This document shows, piece after piece, positions 8,606 to 17,651 of a DNA stretch of 17,916 bases. Source of the stretch: CAYNEL01 sp964396225. GTDB lineage: Bacteria > Patescibacteriota > Minisyncoccia > Moranbacterales > UBA1568. A program made the translations under genes and the position numbers. The notes beneath the pieces were generated by a model that did no database searches, had not been told where the DNA came from, and saw only the letters and a program-made list of their open reading frames with translations. Location: NCBI GenBank assembly GCA_964396225.1, contig CAYNEL010000016.1:1-17916 (forward strand), read 5' to 3'. Position 1 is the first letter of the stretch, and each line of letters opens with the position of its first letter.

Positions 8606-9541
8606 CTAAGAACGTTTGTGATTATTGGCGATAACCAGTTTCTTTGAGCTTTCGGCAACATCCCATACCTGACTGATACGTGTCGCAAACAACGCTCGCC
8701 ACTTCACTCGCAAGATGATGAAACAGAAAACGACAAGTGCGAGACCACCACCGATGGTACGAGCTACTTCAGAAAACGCGAGCCTTGAAAATGGCAGAGA
8801 ATACTCATGCTCAATCGAGCGACGATCAAACACTCCCGAAAATCGATCACGAGACTGATGGAAGCGGATGCTTTGTCGAGCGTGATCTTCGAAATTGTCC
8901 GGCAAACGAATCAATACTTCGGCATTCTTGGCATACGCGTAACGAAAACCCTTGGTCCTGCAAAATAAATATGAGTAGGCGTCTTCACCAACGCTCTCGA
9001 CAAATCTAAGCTTGGAGGCAAGTCGTCGTGAAAAGGCGCGAGCAACGCCCGTGCACGTGTAGAGATTGCGTCCTTTGCGCCACTGCTCAAACAAACGGAG
9101 CTTGAGCAGATGGCTCACATACAACGCGTGCTCCGTGAGTGTACGCGGAGCCAAAGCCATCACACGACCAGACACGAGATCAGCCTGATCCTCGAGGACC
9201 GGCCTCACGAGCTCAGACAGAGTCCGACGACTGGCCAGGCGTACGTCCCCCTGGATCAGGACAATTGCGTCAGTTTCGTGTGTCAAGGACGACAGTAATT
9301 CATTTTGACGCTCAGCTAAGCCACGACGCAATTCATGATCACGGATCTCGATTCGCTTGTCACTGATAGCGTTGACTCGTTCGACCGTCCGATCAGTAGA
9401 GCCGTCTGAAACCACAAGAATTTTTTCGATAACAAAACCGTGCTCATGTTGACGAAGAAGATCATTGATCAGAAAAACGATATTGGCCTCTTCGTTATAA
9501 GCTGGAATACCGACAGTGACGGTTGGGATAGTACTGGGCAT
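8606..9541 (-). CDS. family 2 glycosyltransferase (third of three tandem paralogues)
   Basis: This 311-residue protein has a GT-A fold: TVGIPAYNEEANI (9-21), the nucleotide-binding VVSDGSTDRT, QGDVRL in place of a canonical DxD, and a later GEDAYSYLF that supplies the acidic base. A hydrophobic helix near residues 264-283 (ALVVFCFIIL) suggests membrane association. The C-terminus VWDVAESSKKL matches the tails of the two upstream GT2 proteins. It probably adds one sugar from a nucleotide donor to a lipid-linked glycan; donor and acceptor cannot be told. It lies 9 bases after the previous stop and shares the lower GC of the next two genes. Confidence 0.88.
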   Translation of the reverse strand: MPSTIPTVTVGIPAYNEEANIVFLINDLLRQHEHGFVIEKILVVSDGSTDRTVERVNAISDKRIEIRDHELRRGLAERQNELLSSLTHETDAIVLIQGDVRLASRRTLSELVRPVLEDQADLVSGRVMALAPRTLTEHALYVSHLLKLRLFEQWRKGRNLYTCTGVARAFSRRLASKLRFVESVGEDAYSYLFCRTKGFRYAYAKNAEVLIRLPDNFEDHARQSIRFHQSRDRFSGVFDRRSIEHEYSLPFSRLAFSEVARTIGGGLALVVFCFIILRVKWRALFATRISQVWDVAESSKKLVIANNHKRS

Positions 9542-9550
9542 ACGCTTGTT

Positions 9551-10450
9551 TCAAATCTGCTTGGTGGACTCGTCAGTGTCCCAGAAGCGAGTGGCTTTCT
9601 TGAACGTCTGGTCGCCGTGGAACCGCGTGTAGAAAAGCACCGTGAAATAGAGCGGCGTGAGCAACGGGCGCTCGACGAGACTCTTCATGGCGGCTTTGAT
9701 CTTCTCGGCTTTTGGGATAGCGTATTCACGGGTCACGTCGATGCGACGGTACTTGAGGAGTTCAGCCTCGACATTCTGGTACTTCTTGCTCTGCTTGAGA
9801 TGTTCGGCCAAAGATTTAGGGCTCCGGAAATAATAGAACGCGTCATGAATGCGCCGAAATCCCCCGCCGTATTTCCGGTTGATGAAATAGAAATGCGCAT
9901 CGCAGTTGATAACCTCTTCCTGGATCTCCTCGAACACGCGGGTGGTCATGGGTTTGCGAAACGCGATACAGCGGCCAGAGGCGTTGAGGAAGTTGTCCCC
10001 CCGGTTCCAGCTGCGCTCGATTTTTTGGACAAGGAAGAAACCGGCGTGCACAATCCGCTCAAAGAAAGTGGTCGGCGGGAGCGGCCGGGCCTCGGCGGTC
10101 ACCATGGTAAGTTTGGAGTCCTCCTCGAAAGCCGCGATCATCCGGCCCAGCATCTTGGGATTGAACAGAAGATCGTCCTGGGTCAGGACAACAATGTCCT
10201 GATCGGACGACAGGGAAAGGATCTGGCGGATGCCGCCCACCTGCCCGCGACGGACTTCGTTCTCGATGACTTCGACCCGCGCGTCCCGGGTCACGGCCTG
10301 CTTGATTTCCGGATCAAGCTTTTTGCCATCCACCGACACAATGAGCCGGAACTCCCGGTACTCCGACTGCATCAGGCTCTCGACGGTCTTGATGAGACTC
10401 GGACCTCCGACGTAGGTCGGGATACCGATGGTAACTTTGAGATTCTGCAT
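9551..10450 (-). CDS. family 2 glycosyltransferase (second of three tandem paralogues)
   Basis: This 299-residue GT-A protein begins VTIGIPTYVGGPSL and has VVLTQDDLLF in the DxD position, a NASGRCIAFRK segment matching the acceptor region of its neighbours, and a hydrophobic stretch in LLTPLYFTVLFY before the tail FWDTDESTKQ. The metal-binding site is QDD rather than the usual DxD. It probably transfers a nucleotide-activated sugar in the cytoplasm. A 51-base gap separates it from the upstream GT2, the largest in the operon. I see neither a convincing promoter nor a good Shine-Dalgarno sequence there. GC is between that of the high-GC flanks and the low-GC block. Confidence 0.88.
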   Translation of the reverse strand: MQNLKVTIGIPTYVGGPSLIKTVESLMQSEYREFRLIVSVDGKKLDPEIKQAVTRDARVEVIENEVRRGQVGGIRQILSLSSDQDIVVLTQDDLLFNPKMLGRMIAAFEEDSKLTMVTAEARPLPPTTFFERIVHAGFFLVQKIERSWNRGDNFLNASGRCIAFRKPMTTRVFEEIQEEVINCDAHFYFINRKYGGGFRRIHDAFYYFRSPKSLAEHLKQSKKYQNVEAELLKYRRIDVTREYAIPKAEKIKAAMKSLVERPLLTPLYFTVLFYTRFHGDQTFKKATRFWDTDESTKQI

Positions 10451-10501
10451 AATGGTATTTATGACGTGATGGGTAATTCGGATAAAAGGTCGGGACTCTA
10501 A

Positions 10502-11404
10502 CTATTTAGTAGACTTCACCGTCTGCCAAACACCACCGGCTGAAACAGGATGCTTTACGAGAATATACAGTCGGCTCGTAATTTCCAAGGCGATGGCCAA
10601 CATAAACAAGAGTGGGCGTTCCGTGAACATCCGCCACAGAGCGGAACGCTTCACCGATCCGGGCAAGGGAGCATACGCATCCCAAACCCAGGGACCGAAA
10701 TACGCCTCCATGGAATCATGGATGGTATGGAACCGGCTGCGCTGGGATAGATAATCGGAAAGATTGTCTGGTTCCCGATAACGGACGACTGCCGACTCCT
10801 GGTAACGAAAACCCAACCCCAGCTCCTTGGCTTTGAAATAGAGGAAATGGTCGGCACCGTTGACCGTGGCCGGTAACTTGGCTTCCTGGGCGAGACGGCG
10901 CGAAAGTGCCAAGACGCAACCATGCGCGTTGTGGACCGTATCTCCACCATTGAAAGCCGTTCGGGCATAGCGCCATTGGTCCACGACCGTCACGACGACA
11001 TGTTCGAAGAATGTCCTGGGAAACGCCGGCCGATCCGCTCCTGCCACCAGTCCCATCCCAGCTTCGGCAAACGGGGCAACCAACGCCTCCAAAGTGCCAG
11101 GAGCATCAAGCCAAGTGTCAGCATCAAGACTGACGTAGACATCGCTACGAGAGGATTCCATCATTTCGCGCATACGGGCGGACTGGCCCACCCGACGACC
11201 ATCATCCACAACCAGGACCGGAAGACGGTCCGAGAATCCGCGGGCAATGGAGGCAGTGGCATCGGTGCAACCGTCGCAAGCCACAATAACCTGCTCGAGC
11301 ACAAAGTTCCCTTGTTGTTTAGAAAGACTGCGTAGCAATCGAGAGAGATTTTTCTCCTCGTTGTGAGCGGGAATGCCGATAGTGAGGGTGTAGCGACGCA
11401 ACAT
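10502..11404 (-). CDS. family 2 glycosyltransferase (first of three tandem paralogues)
   Basis: This is a 300-residue protein from ATG at 11404. A longer frame reaches 11575, but the extra 57 residues overlap the upstream gene and look like noise, whereas ATG 11404 has GTGAG a few bases upstream and begins right before the family's first strand (TLTIGIPAHNEEKNL). Other motifs: VACDGCTDAT, VSLDADTWLD (canonical DxD), NGADHFLYF (acidic base) and the C-terminal membrane-like helix LLFMLAIALEI, with the tail VWQTVKSTK. It probably adds a sugar to the growing glycan. The gap from the upstream dehydrogenase is 11 bases. Confidence 0.88.
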   Translation of the reverse strand: MLRRYTLTIGIPAHNEEKNLSRLLRSLSKQQGNFVLEQVIVACDGCTDATASIARGFSDRLPVLVVDDGRRVGQSARMREMMESSRSDVYVSLDADTWLDAPGTLEALVAPFAEAGMGLVAGADRPAFPRTFFEHVVVTVVDQWRYARTAFNGGDTVHNAHGCVLALSRRLAQEAKLPATVNGADHFLYFKAKELGLGFRYQESAVVRYREPDNLSDYLSQRSRFHTIHDSMEAYFGPWVWDAYAPLPGSVKRSALWRMFTERPLLFMLAIALEITSRLYILVKHPVSAGGVWQTVKSTK

Positions 11405-11415
11405 AGACTCACAGT

Positions 11416-12585
11416 TTAAACACGAGCGAGGACCTCTTTGACGGTTTCTTGCCAGAAATACCCCGCGCGACTTTCGGGAATCTCCACATCGGCGAAAGTG
11501 ACAATCTGCCCCTCTTGGACCGGACGGGTGAAAGTCGCCCCCTGGAGCAGGCCGATAGGCACACCTTCGGGACAATTCTTGATTTTGACTGCCTCACCGC
11601 GAACGACGAAACTGCCCAGGCCACGTTTCAGCATCTCCCCTTTCTCGATCTTCCGTTTGGCGACGGCCACCACCTGGATGCTGGGTGTTTGACCGTTGTT
11701 GAAGCGGTAACGCGTACCACCAGAAAGGACGTGCCGAATGGTACGCGGGATCTCGAGATGACAGAGATGGTAGGGCTTGACCATGATGTAGTACGGCCCC
11801 TCTCCCATCTTCAGATATTCGAGATAGGGTTTCTGTTCGGCGGAATGCTTGGCCACCACAAAGACGCCGGCCGGCGCCGTCGGCGAAAGGACATAGTCGG
11901 CGATAGGCTGACCCACACCATCTGCCATTTCCGCCAAACGATAAGCCCCGTCCTCGAGTGCCTTGCAAGGGATACCCGAGAGGTTACGACAAAGAATGGT
12001 GCCCTGGAGACCATTGGCGATAAGTGCCTGCTCGATCTGGACCTTGGTCCCGTCGGTAAAGGCGGTCACCTGATCGAGGGAAATCCCCTGCCGCTTGGAC
12101 CAGTACTCCATCTCCTCAGGAGTCGGATTCAAATTCAGGAAACGTTTGATGTTACCGTACACCAGGGGCTGGAAACCCATATCGAGCGCGTCCTGGACGA
12201 GAGCCGCCGTACTACCCGGCTGGTCGCCCTCGGCCTCGACAAGCGTCCCCATCCGCGCGAGCTGAGTGCCAGTGACGATCTGAAGTTCGGAGTTCATCGT
12301 CACTACGGGGAGGCCCGCTTTGAGGACGGCCTCGATGGCGTCCGTGCCGTGGATGACATCGCCCGAGCACTCCACTACGAGATCGCTCTCGCGGATGACA
12401 TCCTGGACGTCCTGGGTGAGAAGCTTCGGATCAAGCGGAAAATCGGCCGCCCCAGAGGGCTCGCGGCGCGTCAGAACACGGCTCACCCGGAGATCATCGG
12501 CATATTTGAGCGTCTGCATCAAGCCCCGCGCGATGAAGCCGGTGCCGATGATGCCGATGCGCTTTTTGGGATGGGTTTCAGGCAT
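11416..12585 (-). CDS. SAF-domain Rossmann oxidoreductase (COG4091-like 'predicted homoserine dehydrogenase')
   Basis: This 389-residue protein has an N-terminal NAD(P)-binding fold (GIIGTGFIARG, 11-21; VVECSGDVIHG, 70-80), a middle catalytic-type domain (about 120-300) and a C-terminal SAF domain (about 305-375, EKGEMLKRGLGSFVVRG to GQIVTFADVEIP). This layout matches COG4091. SAF domains occur in sialic acid synthase and antifreeze-like proteins, and often bind sugars or acids. In this operon a role in making or modifying a sugar or sugar-acid precursor is more likely than amino-acid synthesis, but this is inference. The gap from the giant fusion gene is 10 bases. The reaction is not known to me. 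Confidence 0.82.
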   Translation of the reverse strand: MPETHPKKRIGIIGTGFIARGLMQTLKYADDLRVSRVLTRREPSGAADFPLDPKLLTQDVQDVIRESDLVVECSGDVIHGTDAIEAVLKAGLPVVTMNSELQIVTGTQLARMGTLVEAEGDQPGSTAALVQDALDMGFQPLVYGNIKRFLNLNPTPEEMEYWSKRQGISLDQVTAFTDGTKVQIEQALIANGLQGTILCRNLSGIPCKALEDGAYRLAEMADGVGQPIADYVLSPTAPAGVFVVAKHSAEQKPYLEYLKMGEGPYYIMVKPYHLCHLEIPRTIRHVLSGGTRYRFNNGQTPSIQVVAVAKRKIEKGEMLKRGLGSFVVRGEAVKIKNCPEGVPIGLLQGATFTRPVQEGQIVTFADVEIPESRAGYFWQETVKEVLARV

Positions 12586-12595
12586 AGACTTAAGG

Positions 12596-15500
12596 TTAGG
12601 CGTTCCGGTTTTCGAGAATGGCCATAAACGAACGGCCGCTCTTCTTCCAGGTAAACTGCTCGGCCCACTCCTTGGCCTGGCGGCTCATCTTCTCGCGGAG
12701 TCTACCATCCTCGAGCACTTGCAGTATACGCTCGGCGAAGGCCCAGTCATCCCCGTACGGCACCAGGAAGCCGGAACGGTCGTGGGCCACCGAATCCCGG
12801 AGACCCGAAACGTCGGAGGCGATGACGGGCGTCCCACAGGCATTGGCCTCGATGGAGACGATCCCCCACCCTTCCATAAAGGACGGGTTGACGAGCACCC
12901 AGGCCCGCTGGAGGAGACGGCGCTTCTCTTCCTCAGAGACGAAGCCGGTGAACTCCACCTGTTCGGGCGAGAGGCCGAGGGAAGCGGCGAATTCCTGGAG
13001 ACTCTCCTCCTCGTCGCCCGTACCCGCGATGACGAGCCTGGCCTCGGGCAGATTCTCGCTCACTTGGCGGAAAGCCTTGATGAGCACGTCCACGGACTTG
13101 TAGGCCTTGAGCCGGCCGAGATAGAGGACGAGCGGGACGGCACTCTTCTCCACGCGCTCGCCGAGAAGCCGGTCCATATGCACCCCGGGGTGGACGATCT
13201 CGATACCGGCACGGCCCAGCCCCAACTCGAGCATCTCTTCGCGGCTCGACTCGGAGACAGTGATGAAGGGCACATCCCGATACATCCACGGCATCAGGTC
13301 ACGCTCGAGCCAGCTCGCGAAATAAGCCAGAGGCCCAGGGAGCTCGCGGAAGAAGACGATCTGGTGGACATGGTGCATCAGACAGAAGACAGGCTCACGG
13401 ACGAAGAGCGGCGTGAAGAACGGCACGCCGTTCTGGCAGTCGATGACGACGTCGTATTTGCCGCGGAAACGGAAGAGGTAGTAGAGAGGCGCCCAGAGAT
13501 AGACGAAATAGAAGCCGCCGCGGCGCACGATGCTGACGCCGTCCACCTGTTCCTCGCGCGGGCTCTTGCCGTCGTTGCCGGCGAACATCGTCACTTGGTG
13601 CCCCTGGGCCACCCACTCGCGGGCGATCTCATGGACGTATTCCTCGGCGCCCCCGGCCTGGATATGGCGCTTGTCGCGCCAGTTGAAAATGAGGATGCGG
13701 TGCTTGGATCCAGCCGGGACGACACTCGGCAGGGAACCGATGAAAATATCCGCGAAGTCACGCAGGCCGCGTTGGAAATAGAGCATGTATTTCTCGTGAT
13801 AATCCAGGAAATGCATCATCAGCCAACCGGAAAAAGCGGCTATGAAAACGCCCCAGGTAATCACGTCGAGAGAGGCATGGGCTGCGATGATCGCCACCAC
13901 CATCACCGTGACCGAAACAAACGGCACCAAAGCATAGAGATACTGCTTGCGCGAAGCATGGTAGCTCGAAACGACATTGGTCAGAGTGATGAGTGCCATG
14001 GCCATGGCGTACCAAAAGAGGTGCGGCACAACCACCACCGCCCTGTCGCCGAAGAGCCAGGGAATGATGGTTCCGCCGTAGAAACCAAGGATGCCTGCGC
14101 CCCCCACGGTCACCAAAGCTGTCATGGCATAAAGCCGCCGGAAAACGATGCGGGAATTACGATTCAGGCCTTCGGCGCGGCTGACAAGCGTGATAATAAG
14201 CGAGCTTGGGATGGAGCCCAGGAAGAAGACCATTTTGCCCACCACGGACAGAAGGGCATATTCACCCGCTTCGCGCGACGGGAGAAAATGCTTGACGAGG
14301 AGAAGATCGATATTGAGGAAAGCCAATGTCGCCAAACCGCCCACGAACGAAGCGAGATAGAACTTGATAGGAAACGGACGCGAGAGATCGGAGGGCTCCT
14401 CCTTGGCTTCACGGAGGACCGGCCGGGCGAAAGCCCAGGCCGACAGGGCCGAGAAAGCGATGGAAAGCGGGATAGCGAGATACGTGAGTTGGTGATACCC
14501 GGACTCGAGAAAAGCCGCCGCCAGGACCAGCTTGGCCGCCGCCTCAAAAATGAAGATCATCCCGGCCGAGACGAAACGCAGACGGCCCTGAAGGAAGCCA
14601 CGGTGGGTGGTGCTGAAAACGCCTAGCGTGAACACGGGAGTGAAGAGATACAGTACCAGCGGGCTGACCTGGAAGAAGGTCGCCAGCCACGGCACCAGCA
14701 CCAACCAACCGATGGAGAGGTACACCATAGCACCGACACTCCGGCGGACGAGACGCTCGACCCAGCCGCCGATGCGGCGGAGATCGGCTTTGGCCGCGTA
14801 CGCCGTCTCATGGTTGACCGCCGAGGAAAAGGGCGACAGGAAAATCATCGAGAAATACCAGAGGGTGTTGACGAGAGTGATGAGAGCGAAATCCTCGAGC
14901 GGCAAACGGCGACCAAGATAAGCGTTGAAGAGAAAATTGAGGAACGCCGAAAACAGGAGGGCGAACATGAAGAATCCTTCGCGCGAGAAGACGAAGCGCA
15001 GGAGAACGCGGGTTTCCCGCGCAAGTGTACCGAACCAACCGGTCGGAGTCGTAGCTTCGGCTTCGCCATTGAGGAGCTCGTCGTCCGGGAGAGGTATAGC
15101 GGTTTCAGCCATGGGCGCAGGAGCCGCTTCCGCGGGCATCGTGACTGCGGTTTCGGATACGCTCACCACCGGCACGGAGACCGCCTCGGCCGTAATGGCG
15201 GCCGACGCCTCAGCCTTCCGCTTGCCGAAGAGACGCGCCAGAGCCTCGCGACGGAAAGCGCTTTCCGCCTTGGCCGGAGCCGGCTCTTCGCTCATCGAGA
15301 CGATTCGGCCGACGGCAGACTCATCCTCGACGAGGGCCCGGTCATAGCTGTTCATCGACGGATCGGAGACGGAGGCGACCATCACCGGCGCCGGAAGAGC
15401 GACGCTCTCCCCAGCCGGACGCACATCGAGGAAGCGGCGCTTCTTCTCCGGCAGGTTCAGGTGGAGGCCGTGATGGGTCTTCTCCCAGTAGTGGGGCTTG

Positions 15501-17608
15501 GTGAAGAGCTGCCAGAGAGCGATGAAGGCGGCCACCGAAACGATGGGCCAGTAGAGGAACGGGACGAAGAGCGAGTATTTGACGAGCGGCCAGTGGCCAC
15601 GCTTGGCCGTCCCCACCATGTAGTAGTACATGTAGAGGAAGTTGCCGAAGATGAGGGAGACGACAGCCATATAGAAGACGATCGTCGGGTAGAGGGCTTC
15701 GATGTAGAGACCGATCTCGTCGCGGAAGACGAAGTAGCCGATGGTCATCGTCCAGAGAAGCGGGTTGACCAGCATGAAGGCGATCTTGCCACCCACGATG
15801 AGCTGGAAGAGGAGGGCGTGCCAGCCGTTCTTGCGGAAGAGGCGGAGGGGGTGACGCATATGTACGAGGTACGTCTGCATATACCCCTTGATCCAGCGCG
15901 AGCGCTGGCGCAGCCAGTTCTTCAGGTTGCTGTTGGCTTCCTCGAGCGTCACCGAGTCGATGATGGCGGTGCGGTAGCCGCGCGAGAACATCCGGACGCC
16001 GAGATCGCAGTCCTCCGTCACGTTGAAGGGATCCCAGCCCTCGAGCTGGAGGAGATCCCGGCGACGGAAGTGGTTACTCGTGCCGCCGAGCGGGATGGCC
16101 GTCTCGATAGACTGGAGACCGGGCAGCACCACGTCGAACCAGAGAGAGTATTCGGCGGTGAAGAGCCGGGTGAGGAGGTTCTGATACGGATTGAAATAGT
16201 TGAGCTTGGCCTGGAGGCACCAGATATGGTCGGGCAGACGGGTGAAACCAAGATAAGCCTTCTTCAGCTGTTCGGGCTCGGGCACGTCCTCGGCGTCGTA
16301 GATGACCAGGTATTCGCCGCGCGCCACCGAGAGGCCGTAGTTGCAGGCCTTGGGCTTGGTCTTGGGGAAACTGTGGGGCACCACCACGATGCGGATATGG
16401 TCCGGCAGATCCATAGCGCGCGCGGCGGCGATGGTCTCCCCGTCGTTCTCTTCGAGGAGAAGGAGGACGTCCAGTTTGTCCTTGGGCCAATCGAGGGCGT
16501 CCATGGCCCGGACGAAGCCGGGCAGCATGTGGGCTTCCTTGTACAGCGGACAGAGGACGGAGTAGACGGGCAGGTTCTCCTCGCGGATCCCCTGGAGGTC
16601 GGCCTCGTCGTAGGCGAGCTCGGGCGGGCGGCTCATGCTCCGGAAGGAGACGACCAGGTTGAAGACAGTGTCGATGAAATAGATGAGCGTCATCACCGCC
16701 ACGAAAGCGATGCCGGTCGCAAGCGGGGCGAACCAGAGGCCGGCCGCCAAGGCGGCGACGAGCAGGAAGACGAGGACGCGTTGCCACAGGACGAAAGTAT
16801 GCACCGCACTCGTTTCGGGCGGCAGCGTCGTGTGGGTGATGAAGCGGGAGCGGTTGTGGGCGATGCCGGCCCCGATCATATGGCTTTCGGTCTCGGGGTG
16901 GATGAGGAGCGGGGCACGGCGGCGAAAACGCATCTTCAGGGCGTTCCACCCGATCTCGAAGATGGCTTCGAAGACATTGATCTTGGAACGGCCGGCGTGC
17001 CGCTCGGAAAAAATGATGTCATGGCTCCCGATGACGTAGCCGTAGTTGCGCGCCTTGAGGAGGAACTCCAGGTCGAAAGTCCACGGCGAGACGCTCTCCA
17101 GTCTGACCTCGCGGGTGATGCGGCGACGGAAGACCTTCATCCCGGACTGGGTGTCGCAGTCGAGGCTGTGGAGGAAACGGGTGAAGAAGAGGTGGAAGCC
17201 CCAGGTGAGGAAACGGCGCGCCCAACCCACGTCCTGCGTAAGACGGTTGGCCACTACGATGTCGCAACCCTCGTGCAGCTTGTCGGCCATCTCGGGCAGG
17301 GCCTCGGGCGGATACTGGAGGTCGGCGTCGAGAATGGCTACCACCGGATGGTTGGCATGCTCGAAGCCCTCGATGAGCGACTGGGCCTTGCCGCGCTTGC
17401 CTTCCTTGAGAAACAAAAAGACCGGATACTCCTGGGAAAGCTCACTGATGAGTTCCCGGGTCCGGTCGGTCGAATGGTCGTCGATGAAAATAATTTCGTA
17501 CGCGCGCCCAGAACCGCGCAGGGCCCGATCCACGCGCTCTACGAGTTCCACCACATTGCCTTCTTCGTTCAAGGTCGGTACCACGACCGACACGGCCTCC
17601 TGTCTCAT
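12596..17608 (-). CDS. giant four-module fusion: DPM1-like GT2, CESA/XagB-like GT2, MOP flippase, GT4
   Basis: One uninterrupted frame gives 1670 residues from ATG 17608. Module 1 (about 4-235) is a dolichol-phosphate-mannose-synthase-like GT2: PTLNEEGN (11-18), DDHSTD (43-48), DAD (94-96). Two helices (about 269-322) lead to module 2 (about 347-705), a membrane GT2 like XagB/cellulose synthase: DAED (438-441), TED (531-533), QRSRW (568-572) and about four helices. Residues about 720-855 are an Ala/Pro/Val/Glu-rich linker. Module 3 (about 865-1275) is a polytopic Wzx/MOP-like flippase. Module 4 (about 1302-1668) is a GT4: AGGAEEYV near 1318, YLGRLKAYKS near 1496, EGWGIVSIE (1579-1587, the E-x7-E pair). 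A longer version starts at TTG 17653, but that codon lies in the T-tract of a hairpin and has no Shine-Dalgarno sequence, while ATG 17608 has AAAGG 9 bases upstream. It is the first gene of the operon. It would make, extend and flip a lipid-linked glycan in one chain. Confidence 0.9.
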   Translation of the reverse strand: MRQEAVSVVVPTLNEEGNVVELVERVDRALRGSGRAYEIIFIDDHSTDRTRELISELSQEYPVFLFLKEGKRGKAQSLIEGFEHANHPVVAILDADLQYPPEALPEMADKLHEGCDIVVANRLTQDVGWARRFLTWGFHLFFTRFLHSLDCDTQSGMKVFRRRITREVRLESVSPWTFDLEFLLKARNYGYVIGSHDIIFSERHAGRSKINVFEAIFEIGWNALKMRFRRRAPLLIHPETESHMIGAGIAHNRSRFITHTTLPPETSAVHTFVLWQRVLVFLLVAALAAGLWFAPLATGIAFVAVMTLIYFIDTVFNLVVSFRSMSRPPELAYDEADLQGIREENLPVYSVLCPLYKEAHMLPGFVRAMDALDWPKDKLDVLLLLEENDGETIAAARAMDLPDHIRIVVVPHSFPKTKPKACNYGLSVARGEYLVIYDAEDVPEPEQLKKAYLGFTRLPDHIWCLQAKLNYFNPYQNLLTRLFTAEYSLWFDVVLPGLQSIETAIPLGGTSNHFRRRDLLQLEGWDPFNVTEDCDLGVRMFSRGYRTAIIDSVTLEEANSNLKNWLRQRSRWIKGYMQTYLVHMRHPLRLFRKNGWHALLFQLIVGGKIAFMLVNPLLWTMTIGYFVFRDEIGLYIEALYPTIVFYMAVVSLIFGNFLYMYYYMVGTAKRGHWPLVKYSLFVPFLYWPIVSVAAFIALWQLFTKPHYWEKTHHGLHLNLPEKKRRFLDVRPAGESVALPAPVMVASVSDPSMNSYDRALVEDESAVGRIVSMSEEPAPAKAESAFRREALARLFGKRKAEASAAITAEAVSVPVVSVSETAVTMPAEAAPAPMAETAIPLPDDELLNGEAEATTPTGWFGTLARETRVLLRFVFSREGFFMFALLFSAFLNFLFNAYLGRRLPLEDFALITLVNTLWYFSMIFLSPFSSAVNHETAYAAKADLRRIGGWVERLVRRSVGAMVYLSIGWLVLVPWLATFFQVSPLVLYLFTPVFTLGVFSTTHRGFLQGRLRFVSAGMIFIFEAAAKLVLAAAFLESGYHQLTYLAIPLSIAFSALSAWAFARPVLREAKEEPSDLSRPFPIKFYLASFVGGLATLAFLNIDLLLVKHFLPSREAGEYALLSVVGKMVFFLGSIPSSLIITLVSRAEGLNRNSRIVFRRLYAMTALVTVGGAGILGFYGGTIIPWLFGDRAVVVVPHLFWYAMAMALITLTNVVSSYHASRKQYLYALVPFVSVTVMVVAIIAAHASLDVITWGVFIAAFSGWLMMHFLDYHEKYMLYFQRGLRDFADIFIGSLPSVVPAGSKHRILIFNWRDKRHIQAGGAEEYVHEIAREWVAQGHQVTMFAGNDGKSPREEQVDGVSIVRRGGFYFVYLWAPLYYLFRFRGKYDVVIDCQNGVPFFTPLFVREPVFCLMHHVHQIVFFRELPGPLAYFASWLERDLMPWMYRDVPFITVSESSREEMLELGLGRAGIEIVHPGVHMDRLLGERVEKSAVPLVLYLGRLKAYKSVDVLIKAFRQVSENLPEARLVIAGTGDEEESLQEFAASLGLSPEQVEFTGFVSEEEKRRLLQRAWVLVNPSFMEGWGIVSIEANACGTPVIASDVSGLRDSVAHDRSGFLVPYGDDWAFAERILQVLEDGRLREKMSRQAKEWAEQFTWKKSGRSFMAILENRNA

Positions 17609-17651
17609 GCGCGTGCGCCTTTCCGATGCGGGAAATGCCTGGTTAACATTC

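Noticed and set aside
9440..10501. 353-codon open frame on the plus strand
   Set aside because: Antisense to the middle GT2 gene, which has GT-A motifs.
11405..11575. 57-residue N-terminal extension of the first GT2 gene
   Set aside because: It lies wholly within the end of the upstream dehydrogenase gene apart from the short spacer, has no family similarity, and the ATG at 11404 fits the fold's first strand.
12320..14626. 768-codon open frame on the plus strand
   Set aside because: Antisense to the GT4 and flippase modules and the dehydrogenase gene; biased composition and no motifs.
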